A DNA stretch of 64,000 nucleotides, taken from positions 1,240,001 through 1,304,000 of the forward strand of contig CP114123.1 in NCBI GenBank assembly GCA_029959195.1, read 5' to 3'. The DNA comes from Dictyophora rubrovolvata (taxonomy: Eukaryota; Basidiomycota; Agaricomycetes; Phallales; Phallaceae). Below the pieces are notes generated by a model, which was not told the origin of the DNA, ran no database searches, and saw only the letters and a list, made by a program, of their open reading frames with translations. This document shows, in pieces, positions 22,631-34,412 of the stretch (position 1 is the first letter of the stretch; each line of letters starts with the position of its first letter). The translations under genes were made by a program, and so were the position numbers.

Positions 22631-23294
22631 TGACGCGCTTGTACTACGCGTATAGGGCGTGATACTGGCGCTTAGTGTGCCGGATTCTAACAATCTCGGC
22701 AGTTTAACACCTATTCCCATCACAGTTACGTCGTGAACTGAACCGACTCTCCCTTCTCCTAGTTGTTCGCCTAGAGATAGCGTAAGATGTTGATCGCCAG
22801 GTGGAGGCAAATTTGATGGCGGGCGAAGTGGAGTACCACCTGGTCTTATAAAGTCGTCGATTTCGATTGAGACGTGAGGTCCTGGTTTAACAGTTCCTCT
22901 ATGAAAAGTCTGTGGATAAGGAGCTCCATTCGTGGAGACGAGACCGTGGACGGTGATTGAGGAAAATGCGTTGAGAGGCTATGGACGTTAGTTATTTATT
23001 ATGTGAATGTCGAAGCTCACACTCACTATAGTACACTTCATAGTACTTACTACAAGAATCAAATGACAGATTGGAACGTGTCCTGGTGTGCACGGGCTTT
23101 TGTCAAAACTTGATACGCTACGCAAGGCACCCTAACATTCAGCAAGGCGGTCAGGCCCTTCGCCAAACACTACATGGACTATCCCGCCCGCCCAACGAAT
23201 ACCACTCCTTCTAGCTCAGCAGTAGGTCAATGGCGTTAAAGCTCTCGCTACATGGTACTTACTTCATATGAACAGAGTTGTGATTTCCAAGACG

Positions 23295-23314
23295 CACAGT
23301 GAACGTTCACTGTG
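23295..23314. repeat. Perfect 20-bp palindrome
   Basis: The sequence is CACAGTGAAC followed immediately by its exact reverse complement, with no spacer. It lies at the 5' edge of the decayed kinase-like gene. It could be a dimer binding site or a chance or transposon-derived palindrome. Confidence 0.7.
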
Positions 23315-23330
23315 TTGATCTTGATCGGGC

Positions 23331-24376
23331 GTAATAAATTGTGCTCCGCGTTATCTCGTAGATGAGCGCCGCTGAGCGTGTTTCGTTGAAGGAATTACTT
23401 TCATGACAATTTTTAAACAAATTTAGACGAGAAACACCCAGAACATAAATGATAAAGAGCCGATCCGACAATTCTAAGCGGGCTATACATATCATTTGTT
23501 CCTTGTCCAACCATTTTCTCCCTAGACCTTGAAATGTGCGATGCGCTTATCACTGACTAGTACACGAGTTCAATACATCAATGCATTACTCCTTGAGGTT
23601 GTGAGTTCTGGCCTTCTAGGCCACTTTCGAACCAAGATCCTGGTTGTAAACTTGTGCATCAATCAACCACCACGAGAATCATTAATAAAGCCTCAAGTCC
23701 CCAGCTTCACGTCCCAATAAGGCGACCTAATAATTCTAATTAAAAGCATGAGGACTTTATAAAATTCATGTGGATTGGATATTTTGTAGTTTATCGAAAG
23801 TCATCGCAAGAGCGAGAAAAACAAGGAACTCTGGAGAACAACTCAAGCCTTAAAGAAACATCCGAGCCTATGCCGAAAGATAAAAGACTGGACGAGGGAG
23901 GGATAAAGACAAAGCTTAGAGGAGAATCATGACGGATTGAACTGGACGTTCGACGGGTATGAAAGAAGAGTACACCTGAACGCTGAACGCTAGCGCATAA
24001 TCAAATCACCGTCGAATCAGACCGCGTGTACCTTCAAATGGGATTCGCAAGGACTGGCCGTGATTTGAAGTAGGAGACCAGATGCCTTGGCCGTGACAAA
24101 ACTCGTTCGTTGCAGGAGGCTTCCTTCGCCCTGAGACGCCCGCCGGTGAGTCTCGATTGAATTACCATAATATTCTGAGCACCAAAAACCATTAATTAAA
24201 ACCCGTTTCTGGCTTGTTAATGTCACCTTGCAAGATAAGAATTCTACCAACCAGTAGTCGACAATTTGAATGAACAAGGCTGTGCCAGGTCAGCCAGATG
24301 TCTGTCAAAAAACAACTTCGGCGGCTTGTGGCAGACCTTTAGTAAAACTAACGACAACGCTCTCCACGTGGCACGA
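23331..24376. other. Intergenic stretch without a recognisable gene
   Basis: Only short frames without motifs occur. The part just before 24377 probably contains the promoter and leader of the beta-helix gene. A TTG-started upstream extension of that frame exists but begins with no signal-peptide pattern. Confidence 0.4.
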
Positions 24377-26731
24377 ATGAACAACCCTCGCCCACCCATT
24401 CCGCCTAAATCGACCAAGCCTTCGAGTTCTCATTCTGTTCCTGTCAATCCGTTACTATCACCCAAAGATTACAGCGTTTCTCCCTGGTTCGATCATTACA
24501 GATGGCCGCAAGCAGGAGCACTTTATCCGCCTGGCCAGTGGCCTACACCAGAGCTTTTGACGTATCCCGTAGGACGTTATACAATCTGTAGTAATGGTCC
24601 CTTTACCTCTGAGACCCTGCAAAGCGTGCTGGACGATATGGGTTCCTCCTCAATCGTATATCTCCCTCCGACCTCGAAGTGGGCCATAAACCAGCCAATC
24701 AAATTGCACCAAAATCAGGAATTGGCTACCTGGGGCTATCCTGACGATGAAAATCAAATGGCTTTGTTAGAAGCAGGAAAGGATTGCTACCCTTATATTG
24801 TGAATGCTTGGGCGATCACAGGTGCAAAATTACGGAATGTCGTTGTTGACGGCGGAAGACAGAAGTACGATTATGAACCCAAGTGTGGAGTTATGCTACA
24901 GTGCGTTTCACAAGATTATCTGATCCATTACCATTGTGAATCCCTCGGTGCAGATTTGGACAAAAGGCGTATAACCAGGTAGACGTATAATCGATTAATC
25001 CCGTTTCCACCTACTTTTAACCCCTTTTCCAGGTTGTTGATCGGTGCATTATCCGCCATCCTAGGCATTGGTAAACGAACCCTCTATCGCGGCGTTCTTG
25101 TATTTTTGACTCTACTACTAATTGACTGACTAGGTCGTGCGTACAAGCCTTCCAAGGAAGTCATAACGTCCGGATCACAAACAATAGAATCGGACCTGCC
25201 GGAATTGGCTCGGAGACAAAAGGAGGAGAATGGGCAGATGGCGTATGTGCAAAAACACAGCAGACATGTCTATTCCAAACCAATTCGTAGATATCGTTTG
25301 CCGGATCTAATGGCCTTGTTGCCGGCAATGAAATTATAGATGCAACCGATGGCGCAATAGGTAAATGTCATGTGTCCTTATCCGCTTATAAGTGCCAATC
25401 TTTCTGTCCGGTTTCTCTATCTGTCCGAAAGTTGTTTTTGGCGCACCTGGGACACTAGTGATATCCAATACAATCATCAGCCAAAACAGCGTGGCACTTG
25501 GCGGTATCAATATGGTAGACTTTGCTGGCAACACTTGTAAGACCCACCGTTTATGAACCAAACGTGTGGCTAATACAGTTATCGAGCAGACGACGGCAAT
25601 TACTCAGGTACTCAAGTCGTCCATAACACTTTAATCGCCCGCGGACCATCTGGCTATTTCAAAACTGGCATCGGCCAAGGACCTTCTGTGTGGTTTACCA
25701 AAAACCCACCCGAAAAAGTCAACTATGGCGCTGTTGTCATGTACAACTTGATTGACTCTCAGGCTATTAACGGTCAATTCGGAAAGTTTGGATACGGCTT
25801 TCCAGTTGCTTCCAACGTTCGCGATTGGATTTGCGTCGGCAATGTCAGTTTGGGTCACGTACCATACACGGGAGATCTTACGAAATCTCTGCCTACACCA
25901 AACGTCGCTCCAGGAGCATTCGTATACGACGGTAATCCCCATACAACCGTTTTCGTGTCTTCAAACTCTTTTTTCATTAATGACGCGGATGCATATCGAG
26001 AAAAGGTTGTCTTGCAATCTGATTTCATGGGCCAATTGGGCCGTATCACTCACCTGATATCAATCGAGCCTGGCGTTACCCGTGTCCTAAGCTACCGACC
26101 AGGTCAATTCCTCTTAAACAGTGGACAGTCCACGCACGTAGCCGACATAACACTGTCATTCGATAAAGATAATCACATCCGAATTCGTCAACGGCGGCCT
26201 GACGGAAACGGACTTATTTTATGGGAAGCCAGTTCAAGACAGCCAGGGATACCAGAACAATATCTACATTACTCCGAAGCAGGCAAACTTTTCATCAATT
26301 CTCCTCAAGGACCCGTCCATGATTTGACGCCATATATTCATTCCAATATGGAAGGCGGTTCGTTCACCATATCCAGTCTAAACCCATACCTAACCATCAC
26401 GGCGCCTCCATCACATAGTCTTCTCTTCGCATCAGCTTATATTTTCTCCCAAAACAGAACTTTCCCCCTCGGCCAAATCGTTGCGCGGCCATATATGGAC
26501 AGGACTATCATCTATACTCTCAGTCCTTATTGCCAATTCGTAGTGTTGCGAAGTAAAAGACCTAACGCTCCTCTCCCGACTCTTCCATTGACTTGGCCCG
26601 AGAAGGAACGAGAACATGAATGGGATTGGGAGGTAGTCTGGCACACGCCCAGGCCCCCCACCGACAGGAGAAAAGATGCATTGATGAGTTTTCAAGGAGA
26701 TGGAAATCTTGTGCGTAGCATCTTCCTTTAA
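24377..26731 (+). CDS. Right-handed parallel beta-helix protein (pectate-lyase-like fold)
   Basis: Exons: 24377-24900, 24954-24978, 25033-25070, 25134-25242, 25291-25360, 25432-25536 and 25579-26731, about 674 codons. The start at ATG 24377 (MNNPRPPIPPKSTKPS) is the first in-frame ATG; no signal peptide is visible, so a 5' exon may be missing. The repeated short strands are typical of beta-helix carbohydrate-active or adhesion proteins: NVVVDGGRQKYDYEP, VVDRCIIRHPRHW|SCVQ, HNVRITNNRIGPAGIGSE, GLVAGNEIIDATDGAI, TLVISNTIISQNSVALGG and QVVHNTLIARGP. The C-terminal part has a lectin-like ending (MSFQGDGNLV). Five junctions are in phase, but the last one (25537-25578) leaves the frame off by one base. 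That is either a real lesion, a sequence error or a missed splice. Substrate and activity cannot be told. Confidence 0.72.
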
Positions 26732-27074
26732 ATACCTCCAGCTGGTATTCTTAGACACTTTACGTATAAATATAGGTAATCTATTCAAATAGTGCGGTTC
26801 CCTGGGCATCAGGAACGCATGGACGTGTTCCTCCTGCAACCTTCTTCAGATTAGGCTTCGGAACAGCCTCAGAACCATGGCTTGAATTAATAACCGACGA
26901 AGGACAAAGAGTTTGGAGCAGTTAAGAAATGATCTGAACGCATACTTGATAGGTACCGTTAATATGATTCCATGTCTTGAAGACACGATTCTATTGCTAT
27001 TGGCTTAGCGCCGCACACGGCAGAAAACTCGGATGTTTGCACGAATGCTTCTAGTCCTTAATAAACGCTAGGTC

Positions 27075-27278
27075 TTATTCGACCTTGAACCATGTGATGC
27101 ACTTCTCCAAAGCAGCCCCAACGCCTACGTACATATACGGCATGGAGATTACCGCCACGGGGTTCTTCTTAGCTTCGGAGTCTGGCTAAATGATATGAGC
27201 TTTGGTCCAATGCCTCCATATGTATGTATATACCTTCTTCGCGCGGCGTAAACGGTCCGCGAGATTCGTTTCCGACAT
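27075..27278 (-). CDS. Small two-exon protein of 51 residues, unknown function
   Basis: Exons 27278-27234 and 27185-27075 are joined over a 48-nt GTATAT...TTTAG intron in phase. The reading starts MSETNLADRLRRAKK, continues PDSEAKKNPVAVISMPYMY and ends ITWFKVE before TAA. The N-terminal half is strongly basic and the C-terminal half is hydrophobic (VISMPYMYVGVGAALEKC), as in small organelle membrane proteins. I do not recognise the family. It lies between the beta-helix gene and the MFS gene, with the MFS start 214 bp away in the divergent direction. Coding status is inferred only from the clean splice and composition. Confidence 0.45.
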
Positions 27279-27492
27279 TGTCACGGGTTCTTCCTTTCAT
27301 CAGAGCAGGTATATGTTAAGAAGATGAAGGTAGTTCTGAGCTCCTCTTCTACTGCTCCGCCATTAGCTCGAGTTCAAGTTCGAGTTGCGCATTCGGGTCC
27401 CTTTAAGATTCTCGAATTCAAAAAGAGCTATTAGCTTTTTTTTTGGATAATCAGATTCATCTATACCACTCCATTCAGTCGATTAACTTACA

Positions 27493-30135
27493 ATGGGTAA
27501 TCCGGGTTCATCCAGCAGTCCGATCGTAATACAAGAGAAAGTTGTCGTCCCTACTCAACTAACAAGGGCCCAATTCATATACGCCTATTCTCTAATCACG
27601 AGTTTATTCTTTGCTTGGGGATTTGCCTATGGACTCTTGGATTCATTAAACAAGTATGTATCTACGTCAAAGGCAGAAATTCTGCCTTTTCTCCAACGAC
27701 TGAGCTATCTCGTCAAGGCACTTTCAAATTGTATTTGGTATCACCAAGACGGAGTCTACTTTCATGCAGGTCTCATATTTTGGTTGGTATTATCAAATGT
27801 TGAAATATTGCTTTTGTTTCATTGACGCTTTTTCTGTCAGGGGCTTATTTCCTCTGGGCACCGTAAGTCTTTTGTGCACTCGGAATTAGGTACATGATTT
27901 ATCAATTCGGTGCTTTCCTCTGTATTAGATGGGCCGGTGCTTTCATGCGTCGTGTTGGCTATAAGGCATTGATTTAGACTTTATTTTCACCTGTGATTTA
28001 CTGAATCTCTTTCAAGAATGGCATATATTGTGGACTGACGATGTATTCTGTAAGTCTGTTCAAAGATATATCGTTGTATGCTTATGTTGACGCTCCTTAA
28101 TCCTGCAGTTGGGTGCAAGTGAGTGAAAGGTACCATTAGTGCATAACTTTTGATTGATAAAATTTTGAATTCCAGTCTTCTACTGGCCTGGTAAATCCAA
28201 TCCCTCACTTAATGGTTCTTGTTCTTGATTTAACAATGCATTTAGTCGCTGTGAAACGCAGTTACGCAGGTTTTGTGGTGCGTTATCATAGTATCAGATG
28301 CACCCAAACATCCAAGGCAAATCTAAAATGGACTGTATAGGTTTGTACCTTCTTTATCTCAATGGGTTTATCAACATTGGAAGTTGCGGCCAATACATAC
28401 ATCACGGGTGAAAACCGTTTTACGCTAAAATGTCGTAAACCTGACAACTAATCACTTGCTCAAAAGTTCTCGGTGATCCGAAATATGGTGCTATGAGATT
28501 GACGTTTAGTCAAGCATGGTATAAAGTTACTTCTTGAGATTTATTTTTATTCTCAAACATTGTCAACGTTAAGGAACGGAATTGGTGCCTTTGGTGAGAA
28601 AACACAAAGCATCGTAATTGATTATATGCATATACCTAATATCTTTCGTAGCCGGACCGTTAATCGCATCTCAAGAATTCTTTAAGGGAGAAAATGCAAC
28701 ATCCTTAACGAACGTCCAATGGGTTTATCTCGCAGTAGGTGAGTTCGACAGGGAAATTGTTGGCTAGCAGCAACACGACTCAAAAACCTGCGTCTATATA
28801 GCCTGCTTTGGTGTTTTCCTCATAATCCTGTTCAGGTTGGCCAAATTACCCGAGGTAGACGAATCAAAACTTCCCGACACATTGGACAACCAAGCAGATG
28901 TCGCCCCATTGCATAAGCAGTACCACCTCATTTTTGGATTTTGGGCTCAGTTCTCGTAAGGACTTCTTCTTTGGATCTGGACCTTTCACGTTCATGTATA
29001 TCTTGTGCTATTAGATATGTGGGATCCCAAGTTGCCGTTGCAACTGTGAGTTTTACAATTGATATTACGTGTCATAGAAAGAAATATCAATTTTTTTCCT
29101 TCTCTTTCCCTCAAATAGTTCTGCACGAATTTCTTCTCCGACACACCTTCTATCGGTTTCTCACCCTCAAAGGCCTCGTTATGGTACTCTTATTGTCAAA
29201 TGGTCTTCGCATTGGGGTGAGAGCAACTTATTTTTCATAACCTATGTGACCCCTAATCCTTTTCGTCATTCAGGCGATTCATCGGCGCAATTGTGTTGAG
29301 ATGGGTGGATCGTGAGGCCCCTCATTTGTGTTTTTTGTTTGTCTTTCAGAAATAATCTGAAATTCGTAGCTGCACATGCTCTGACATTTTATTTACTGGT
29401 AAATCTTCGGTTCTTCAATTGTCTATTCATTCCATAGGTTTGACTATTGCTTTACTCGAAGGCTTGTTGCTTGTTCACCATCGGTGTGTTAGTCGGTAAT
29501 GGCACGTCTGCCGTTGTTTCGATGTTCTGTGGGTGTTGCCCTCGAGTGCTCACATGCGATGATGCCTTACTCATCCATCTTCTAGTCTTATTCTTCTTTG
29601 AGAGTATATGTTGGGTAAGTGGATGTCCCAAGGTAAAAGAAAATGGCTGACCAATGATGTGTCTTATAAGCCGACAATATACGTGAGATCAAGTTTTTTT
29701 TACCCTTCATGTCTAAATAATAATTGTTCCAAATAGGCACTGGCAATAAGTCGTTTAGGCTATCTGACGAAGCAAGGCGGTAGTTTTGTCGTTTCAGGCG
29801 TTGGAGGCGGTGCGGTATGTGTCCAATCCCCATGTATCATCACATAAAGCTATAAAGTAATTAAAACGTCCTGTTCCCTTCCCGCGCAACTACAGCTCTA
29901 CGCCCCCCTTCAAGGCGTTTTATCCGACTCCAAAAACGTTCAAATAGGTTACTGGGTCGCATTCGTAGGATACGTTAATGCACTGGCGTACGGTGTTGGA
30001 ATGTGCATTGACAAGGAACGACGAAAATATATTGACGCAAAGTCGGGGAAGTTGATTTCCGACATTGATAGAGAACGCGATTCAAGTGCAGATTATAAGG
30101 GGGAGAATGGCTCTGAGAAGGGTGAAAAGCAGTAA
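27493..30135 (+). CDS. MFS sugar permease, fucose/glucose-galactose (FucP) type
   Basis: Twenty-two exons close in phase to 458 residues: 27493-27653, 27718-27782, 27841-27862, 27929-27965, 28017-28049, 28109-28118, 28176-28190, 28246-28277, 28341-28407, 28467-28518, 28574-28593, 28652-28738, 28802-28955, 29015-29045, 29119-29216, 29274-29311, 29370-29398, 29462-29528, 29586-29614, 29671-29682, 29737-29814, 29896-30135. It is a proton-linked plasma-membrane sugar transporter by family. Marks include SLFFAWGFAYGLLDSLNKHF, QVSYFGAYFLWAPWAG, MRRVGYK|NGIYCGLTMYS, FISMGLSTLEVAANTY, QAWNGIGAFAGPLIAS, YVGSQVAVAT|FCTNFF and GSFVVSGVGGGA. The tail is hydrophilic. Exons of 10, 12 and 15 nt occur. Intron 4 (27966-28016) has a GC donor. 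The exact sugar is not deducible. Confidence 0.88.
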
Positions 30136-30497
30136 AATACGTATCAATGCCAGTGTACAATATTGGAAGGGGGTTTGGTTTCGAAATTATGTCCATACAA
30201 ATTCAAGTGCTTGATCATTGGGAGAAACCATTTATACCTCGACCCTGCGCGCTACTAGAGTTCCTCACAGAGCTTGGATGGATGTCTAGCAATATAGTGT
30301 ATGTATTTTCTTTCTTGCTTCAAAACGTCGACACTGCGTGCCACACTCCCAAAAGAGGGACTTGCTCACTTAGCTACTCTTAATCGACGATCAGGAAATT
30401 TAGTAAACTACAACTTTTTCCAGCGTCCTTTCACTATTTACAACTGCAATGCTAATTACTAAACAGATGTATATATCGTTGGTCCATTTTTCTTTGC

Positions 30498-32248
30498 TTA
30501 TGAGTCTTCAGTGGTAATCCATGGGATCTCAAACAAGACAAAATCAAACATCTCCTGCTCCATTACGGCTTGCCATTCTCCAACAAGTTCTTCATCATCT
30601 TTCGACCCTGTATTAGACACCTTAACTTTCTTATACGCTTGAGACTGTGATCCCAAGTAGGCAAAATGGCTCATCAACAGCTCAAGTGTTTTCTTCGCCT
30701 GTTTTGGATTCGGCTTGTTGCGAGTTAAGTATAGTCTCAGATTATTCAATAAAAAGATAAATACATACCTTGATTAAGACCCCGATATACTGGGCAGGCA
30801 GCCCGTATCGCAGGACTGACTCCACAAATAATCGAACGACTTTAAGATGTACAAGAATCTGATATGCTTCCGAGAAATTTGTTCTTGCCAGCCGAAGTAG
30901 TTCCGTCTGAAAAAAGCAAAATAAGTACATAAACTGCTTGAATTTATATGAATGAAAGTGCATACCCATAATTCACGCTCCGACACCTCTGTGCTCCGTT
31001 GTTCCTCTTTTTGCTTAATCAATTCTTCTTCTGAAAATGTAAAGTCGCGTACAACAAACCTGAAGTACAATAATGTTACTAAAACCTCCGCTTTAAATTT
31101 AAAAGAGATCGATACAAACTTATTTTCTCGGCACTTTTGCGAAAACTCATCGTGCACCCGTTTGAATATGACCACCGAGAAAAGGACATACTCGTCATCC
31201 GCCGCTATTTGGCTGTACGAGGAAGAGAAAAGTAAAGGCGAATATCGAAAAAAGTTTCGTCAAAATGGGCACACTTGCAGATGGGGTGTGTGGCTGGACG
31301 CACATGGAGGACCTTGGAACCACCATCGATGTTAGTCGCTCATATTTCAATTTCCAATCTTTCACGGAGTTCCTGTATTCCTAGCATGTTAGCAAAAAAC
31401 ACTTGCAACGAATGAAAAATAAAATAGACAAAAACAATAATTAAAACAATAAATTCAGATATCAGCATACTTTTGAACGGCGACAAACAGCGTCTCCAGG
31501 TATTCCGAGTCTTGAATGCATGATTCACGCGACACAATGTCTGCCAAGGAACGAACTACCAAGTTTCCACTAACACAAACGAATGAATGGAGGGATGTTA
31601 ATTGTCCATAGAGGGACCACATACGCTTTCTTTCTATGAATCTGCGTCAAGGTTCCTTTGGCAAGGTTATAGTTTGTCAGTTTGTTTTTCATAACGTTAT
31701 CTATTGAAGACATTTCCTAACCAAGACGGAGACGATTACGTTCAGTAACCATAGATTTATGTCACCAGCATTTTGGTGACGTACCTTATTCAATATATCC
31801 ACAACCTCTTCCAAGCTCTTATGGACGACGTACCGCCCTTCGTTCCATCTCCAGCTTTGCAAATATCCATCAACGGTCATATCATTAACCTGGGTATGTT
31901 GCGGAACCTTCGTGGGGTCATTGTTCAATAAATTCCGAATAGTTTCCACAATTTTCGCGGTAGTCTGCGTGAAATATGCATCGTGCTTCGGTAGTTCCTC
32001 CGAGATACTGACAAGATTGCCTAGGGTGCCAACCTGAACAAGTCAAGGTGCTATGGTGAATAGAGCAAAGAATGAGACGGAGGAGACAAACGCGATACCT
32101 TGAAAGCAGGTACAGCCAATTGGCTCACGTCACTCGTGTCAAAAGAGCGCAACTGTTGCTGGAGCTTGTACTGTAATTCCTGTATTAAACCCTCAGAATC
32201 TCCATCTTGAGGTGCAGATATTAGCCATGTGGCCTGGTTAGACGGCAT
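30498..32248 (-). CDS. VMA5: V-type proton ATPase subunit C
   Basis: Nine exons, 5' to 3': 32248-32099, 32033-31785, 31716-31625, 31569-31471, 31372-31304, 31212-31120, 31059-30966, 30906-30769 and 30713-30498; phases close to 399 residues, against 392 in yeast. Subunit C bridges the peripheral stalks of the vacuolar proton pump and is released on reversible disassembly. Marks: MPSNQATWLISAPQDG, NDMTVDGYLQSWRWNEGRY, SSIDNVMKNKLTNYNLAKG, GNLVVRSLADIV, YERLTSMVVPRSS, FVVRDFTFSEEEL, EAYQILVHLKVVRLFVESV, LRYGLPAQYIGVLIK|PNPK and MFDFVLFEIPW. The fourth intron has a nearby AG that would shift the frame; the acceptor before GAACTCC gives KNSVKDWK. It is divergent from AC40 and convergent with the MFS gene. 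Confidence 0.94.
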
Positions 32249-32390
32249 AGTCCAAGTGGTATATATGAAGAGCTAATCTTGAATTATGTCGTCGTCGAAA
32301 GAGAATGAAGCGGAGCCTCGGTGACTAAAAGGTCCCGCGGGATCTATGTCATTATGTAATCGCGGCGCTATTCCATTGAAGAAAAAAAAA
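32249..32390. promoter_or_regulatory. Short bidirectional promoter between VMA5 and AC40
   Basis: Start codons of the two divergent genes are 142 bp apart. An A10 tract directly precedes the AC40 ATG, and a 10-bp palindrome TCCCGCGGGA lies at about 32333-32342. No TATA box is evident. Confidence 0.5.
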
Positions 32391-33857
32391 ATGGACAATA
32401 TTGACGGTCGACGGATTGTGCGTGTTTACGCCGAACACGTCTCAAATGTTCGTGTAATGCATTTCAGAATGCCTTTAAATTGACTGGCTTATAACTCAGG
32501 TCTCAAGTACGGATTACCCGGGGACATATCCCGGAGAAGACCATTCATGGAACTTGGATGAGTTCAAAAAAGTCTGTCCTGACTAATTACTTTGTCAAAG
32601 ATACTAATATGAACGATAAAGTGATACAGAATTTACAAGTCAAAGTTCACCGTCTTTCCAACCGTTCTTGTGAATTCGATATTGTCGGAGTAGATGCATC
32701 AATTACTAACGCGTTAAGAAGAATTCTCATTTCAGAGGTTGGTGTCCTTTTTGCTATTAGGCGACCTCAAGTTAACGAATACGAACTTTTTTCTCAGGTT
32801 CCAACAATAGCAATTGAGGACGTTTATGTTTGGAATAACACCTCCATTATCGCCGATGAAGTCTTGTCACACCGATTGGGCCTTGTACCGCTAAATATTG
32901 ATCCAGCACTCCTGGACACGAAGGAGGGTATGTATTATTATTCCGCACGCAGCTATCTATTACTCAAGGCTGAATTCTTTCCTAGGCGATCTTGCAACGG
33001 ACCGAAATACTATCGTTTTCACACTGAACGTATCTTGCAGTCGAAACCCCGACGCGACGAAAACCGAAGTAGATTCAGATAAACTATATATTGACTCTAA
33101 TGGTTGTTATACCTGCACGATTTAACGAGCTTATATTGATATTGTTTTCAGTCTATTCCTCGCACTTCACATGGGCGCCGAAAGGTGAACAAGCAGAAAT
33201 ATTTCAAGACAATCCCCCAGCGCCCTCAAATCTAAATATCCTCCTTGCTAAACTAAGACCGGGACAAGAAATAGACATGGAGCTTCATGCAATCAAAGGC
33301 GTGGGCCAAGAACATGCGAAATGGAGTCCCGTTGGTACGTCGACGACGGTTTCGCATAATGTTTTATCATTTTATTCTCTTTATGACATTAAATTTCAGC
33401 GACCGCTTCATATCGTCTTCATCCCTATATTCGAATTATTTCGCCAGTTCCACCGTCACTAATCCCCAAGTTCAAATCCTGTTTCTCTCCGGGTGTAATA
33501 CAAGTTCGGAAAAATTCCCAATCGGGAGAAGAAGAGGCTTACGTCGCTAGTCCACGCAAGGAAAGCATGTCTCGTGAGGTCTTTAGGCACGAAGAGCTTA
33601 AAAGCAAGATAGAGGTAGGAAGAATCCGGGATTGGTTTATATGTATGCTTATCTTTTGTAATCTGATTTATCTTGTTGCTGATGACATGCTTTTGATAGT
33701 TAATGTAGAATCAGAAGGACCCTATGCACCTGAACGATTACTTATCGAGGCCACCAGTATAATGAGAGAAAAAATAGCCGCTGTGCGCAAAAGCGCAAAT
33801 GCTTTGGTTGCTCAGATGGACCTAGATGTAAATATTGATGTTGAAATGGCAGGCTGA
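32391..33857 (+). CDS. RPC40: RNA polymerase I and III subunit AC40 (RPAC1)
   Basis: Eight exons: 32391-32447, 32500-32571, 32630-32737, 32798-32927, 32986-33102, 33152-33334, 33400-33642 and 33700-33857; phases close to 355 residues (yeast 335). The protein is the alpha-like subunit shared by Pol I and Pol III and pairs with AC19 to seed assembly. Marks: STDYPGTYPGEDHSWNLDEF, VHRLSNRSCEFDIVGVDA, SITNALRRILISEV, WNNTSIIADEVLSHRLGLVP, SSHFTWAPKGEQ, DMELHAIKGVGQEHAKWSPV and GRIRDWFIFNVESEGPYAP. The second intron (32572-32629) hides in a reading frame that looks open, but NLQVKVHRL is the true exon start. It is divergent from VMA5. Confidence 0.94.
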
Positions 33858-34412
33858 CATTTGCTTCCAAGAAGTATGTATATGGGTTTTAGAACAGGAG
33901 CGGCTCAGGATAAATCACTTCATCTAGTCTTGCATGACAACCTACTCGAGAAAAGAATTTTACCCTACACCTTGAAGAATTCGAATATCATCATAACTCA
34001 TCTGCTCTCAAACTCGAATCACCATCTATATTAGAATTTACCCTAATTCTGAAATGGCCACTTTAGAGAAATTACGTCGTATCATATACATGTACAATAC
34101 GTTCGAAATCCCCTAGCATTATAGATGCATAATGCGTACGAGAATAGGGAAGGAAGCAGATATACATAAAAAATAGCATTACCATTACTAGAAAGCGCGG
34201 AGTGCCTCCGCAGCAACCTTGCTTGGCCCCGCGTGAGAAACTGACGTCAAAATGGAGTTTTAAAAGCAGGTACCACTAGCTATTTGTAAAAAGAGTTACT
34301 CTGGATTTTAGTATCGAAAACATGAATATATCTCGGAAGACAAGATCTGATAAAATTTGAACAGCTTTTGTGGCTTGGTTGAAAAGAAAAGCAGCGGTCG
34401 GCATGTGGTCAT
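33858..34412. other. Intergenic, AT-rich; one isolated CRE-type palindrome
   Basis: No gene is visible. A TGACGTCA octamer lies at 34242-34249. The stretch probably holds the 3' end of the AC40 transcript. Confidence 0.4.

Larger units (their letters stand above)
21819..23330 (-). pseudogene. Decayed protein-kinase-like gene
   Basis: Pieces read in order on the minus strand. The upstream pieces are WAGGIVHVVFGEGPDRL (23130-23215), then SSFDKSPCTPGHVPICHLIL ending at 23054. The exon at 22978 down to about 22619 has a possible glycine loop (LSLGEQLGEGRVGSVHDV). The next is 22473-22141 with RLVVKVSQWKKSGSMAQEAW and QGVSIPQCYGFF. The last is 22103-21819 with GIEPLDIRWSNIL, a degenerate catalytic loop, and RWRLVDFDLCRKS, a DFG-like motif. 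These resemble the expanded, divergent kinase-like families of Agaricomycetes. In-frame TAG (after LAEC) and TGA (after YRVLT) interrupt it, and the link between 22619 and 22473 is filled by repeats. It is likely inactive, unless sequencing errors explain the stops. The exact family is uncertain. Confidence 0.6.

Noticed and set aside
32558-32640. Continuous frame through AC40 starting at ATG 32558
   Set aside because: It is an accident of intron 2. Removing 32572-32629 joins DEFKK to NLQVKVHRL as in the family.
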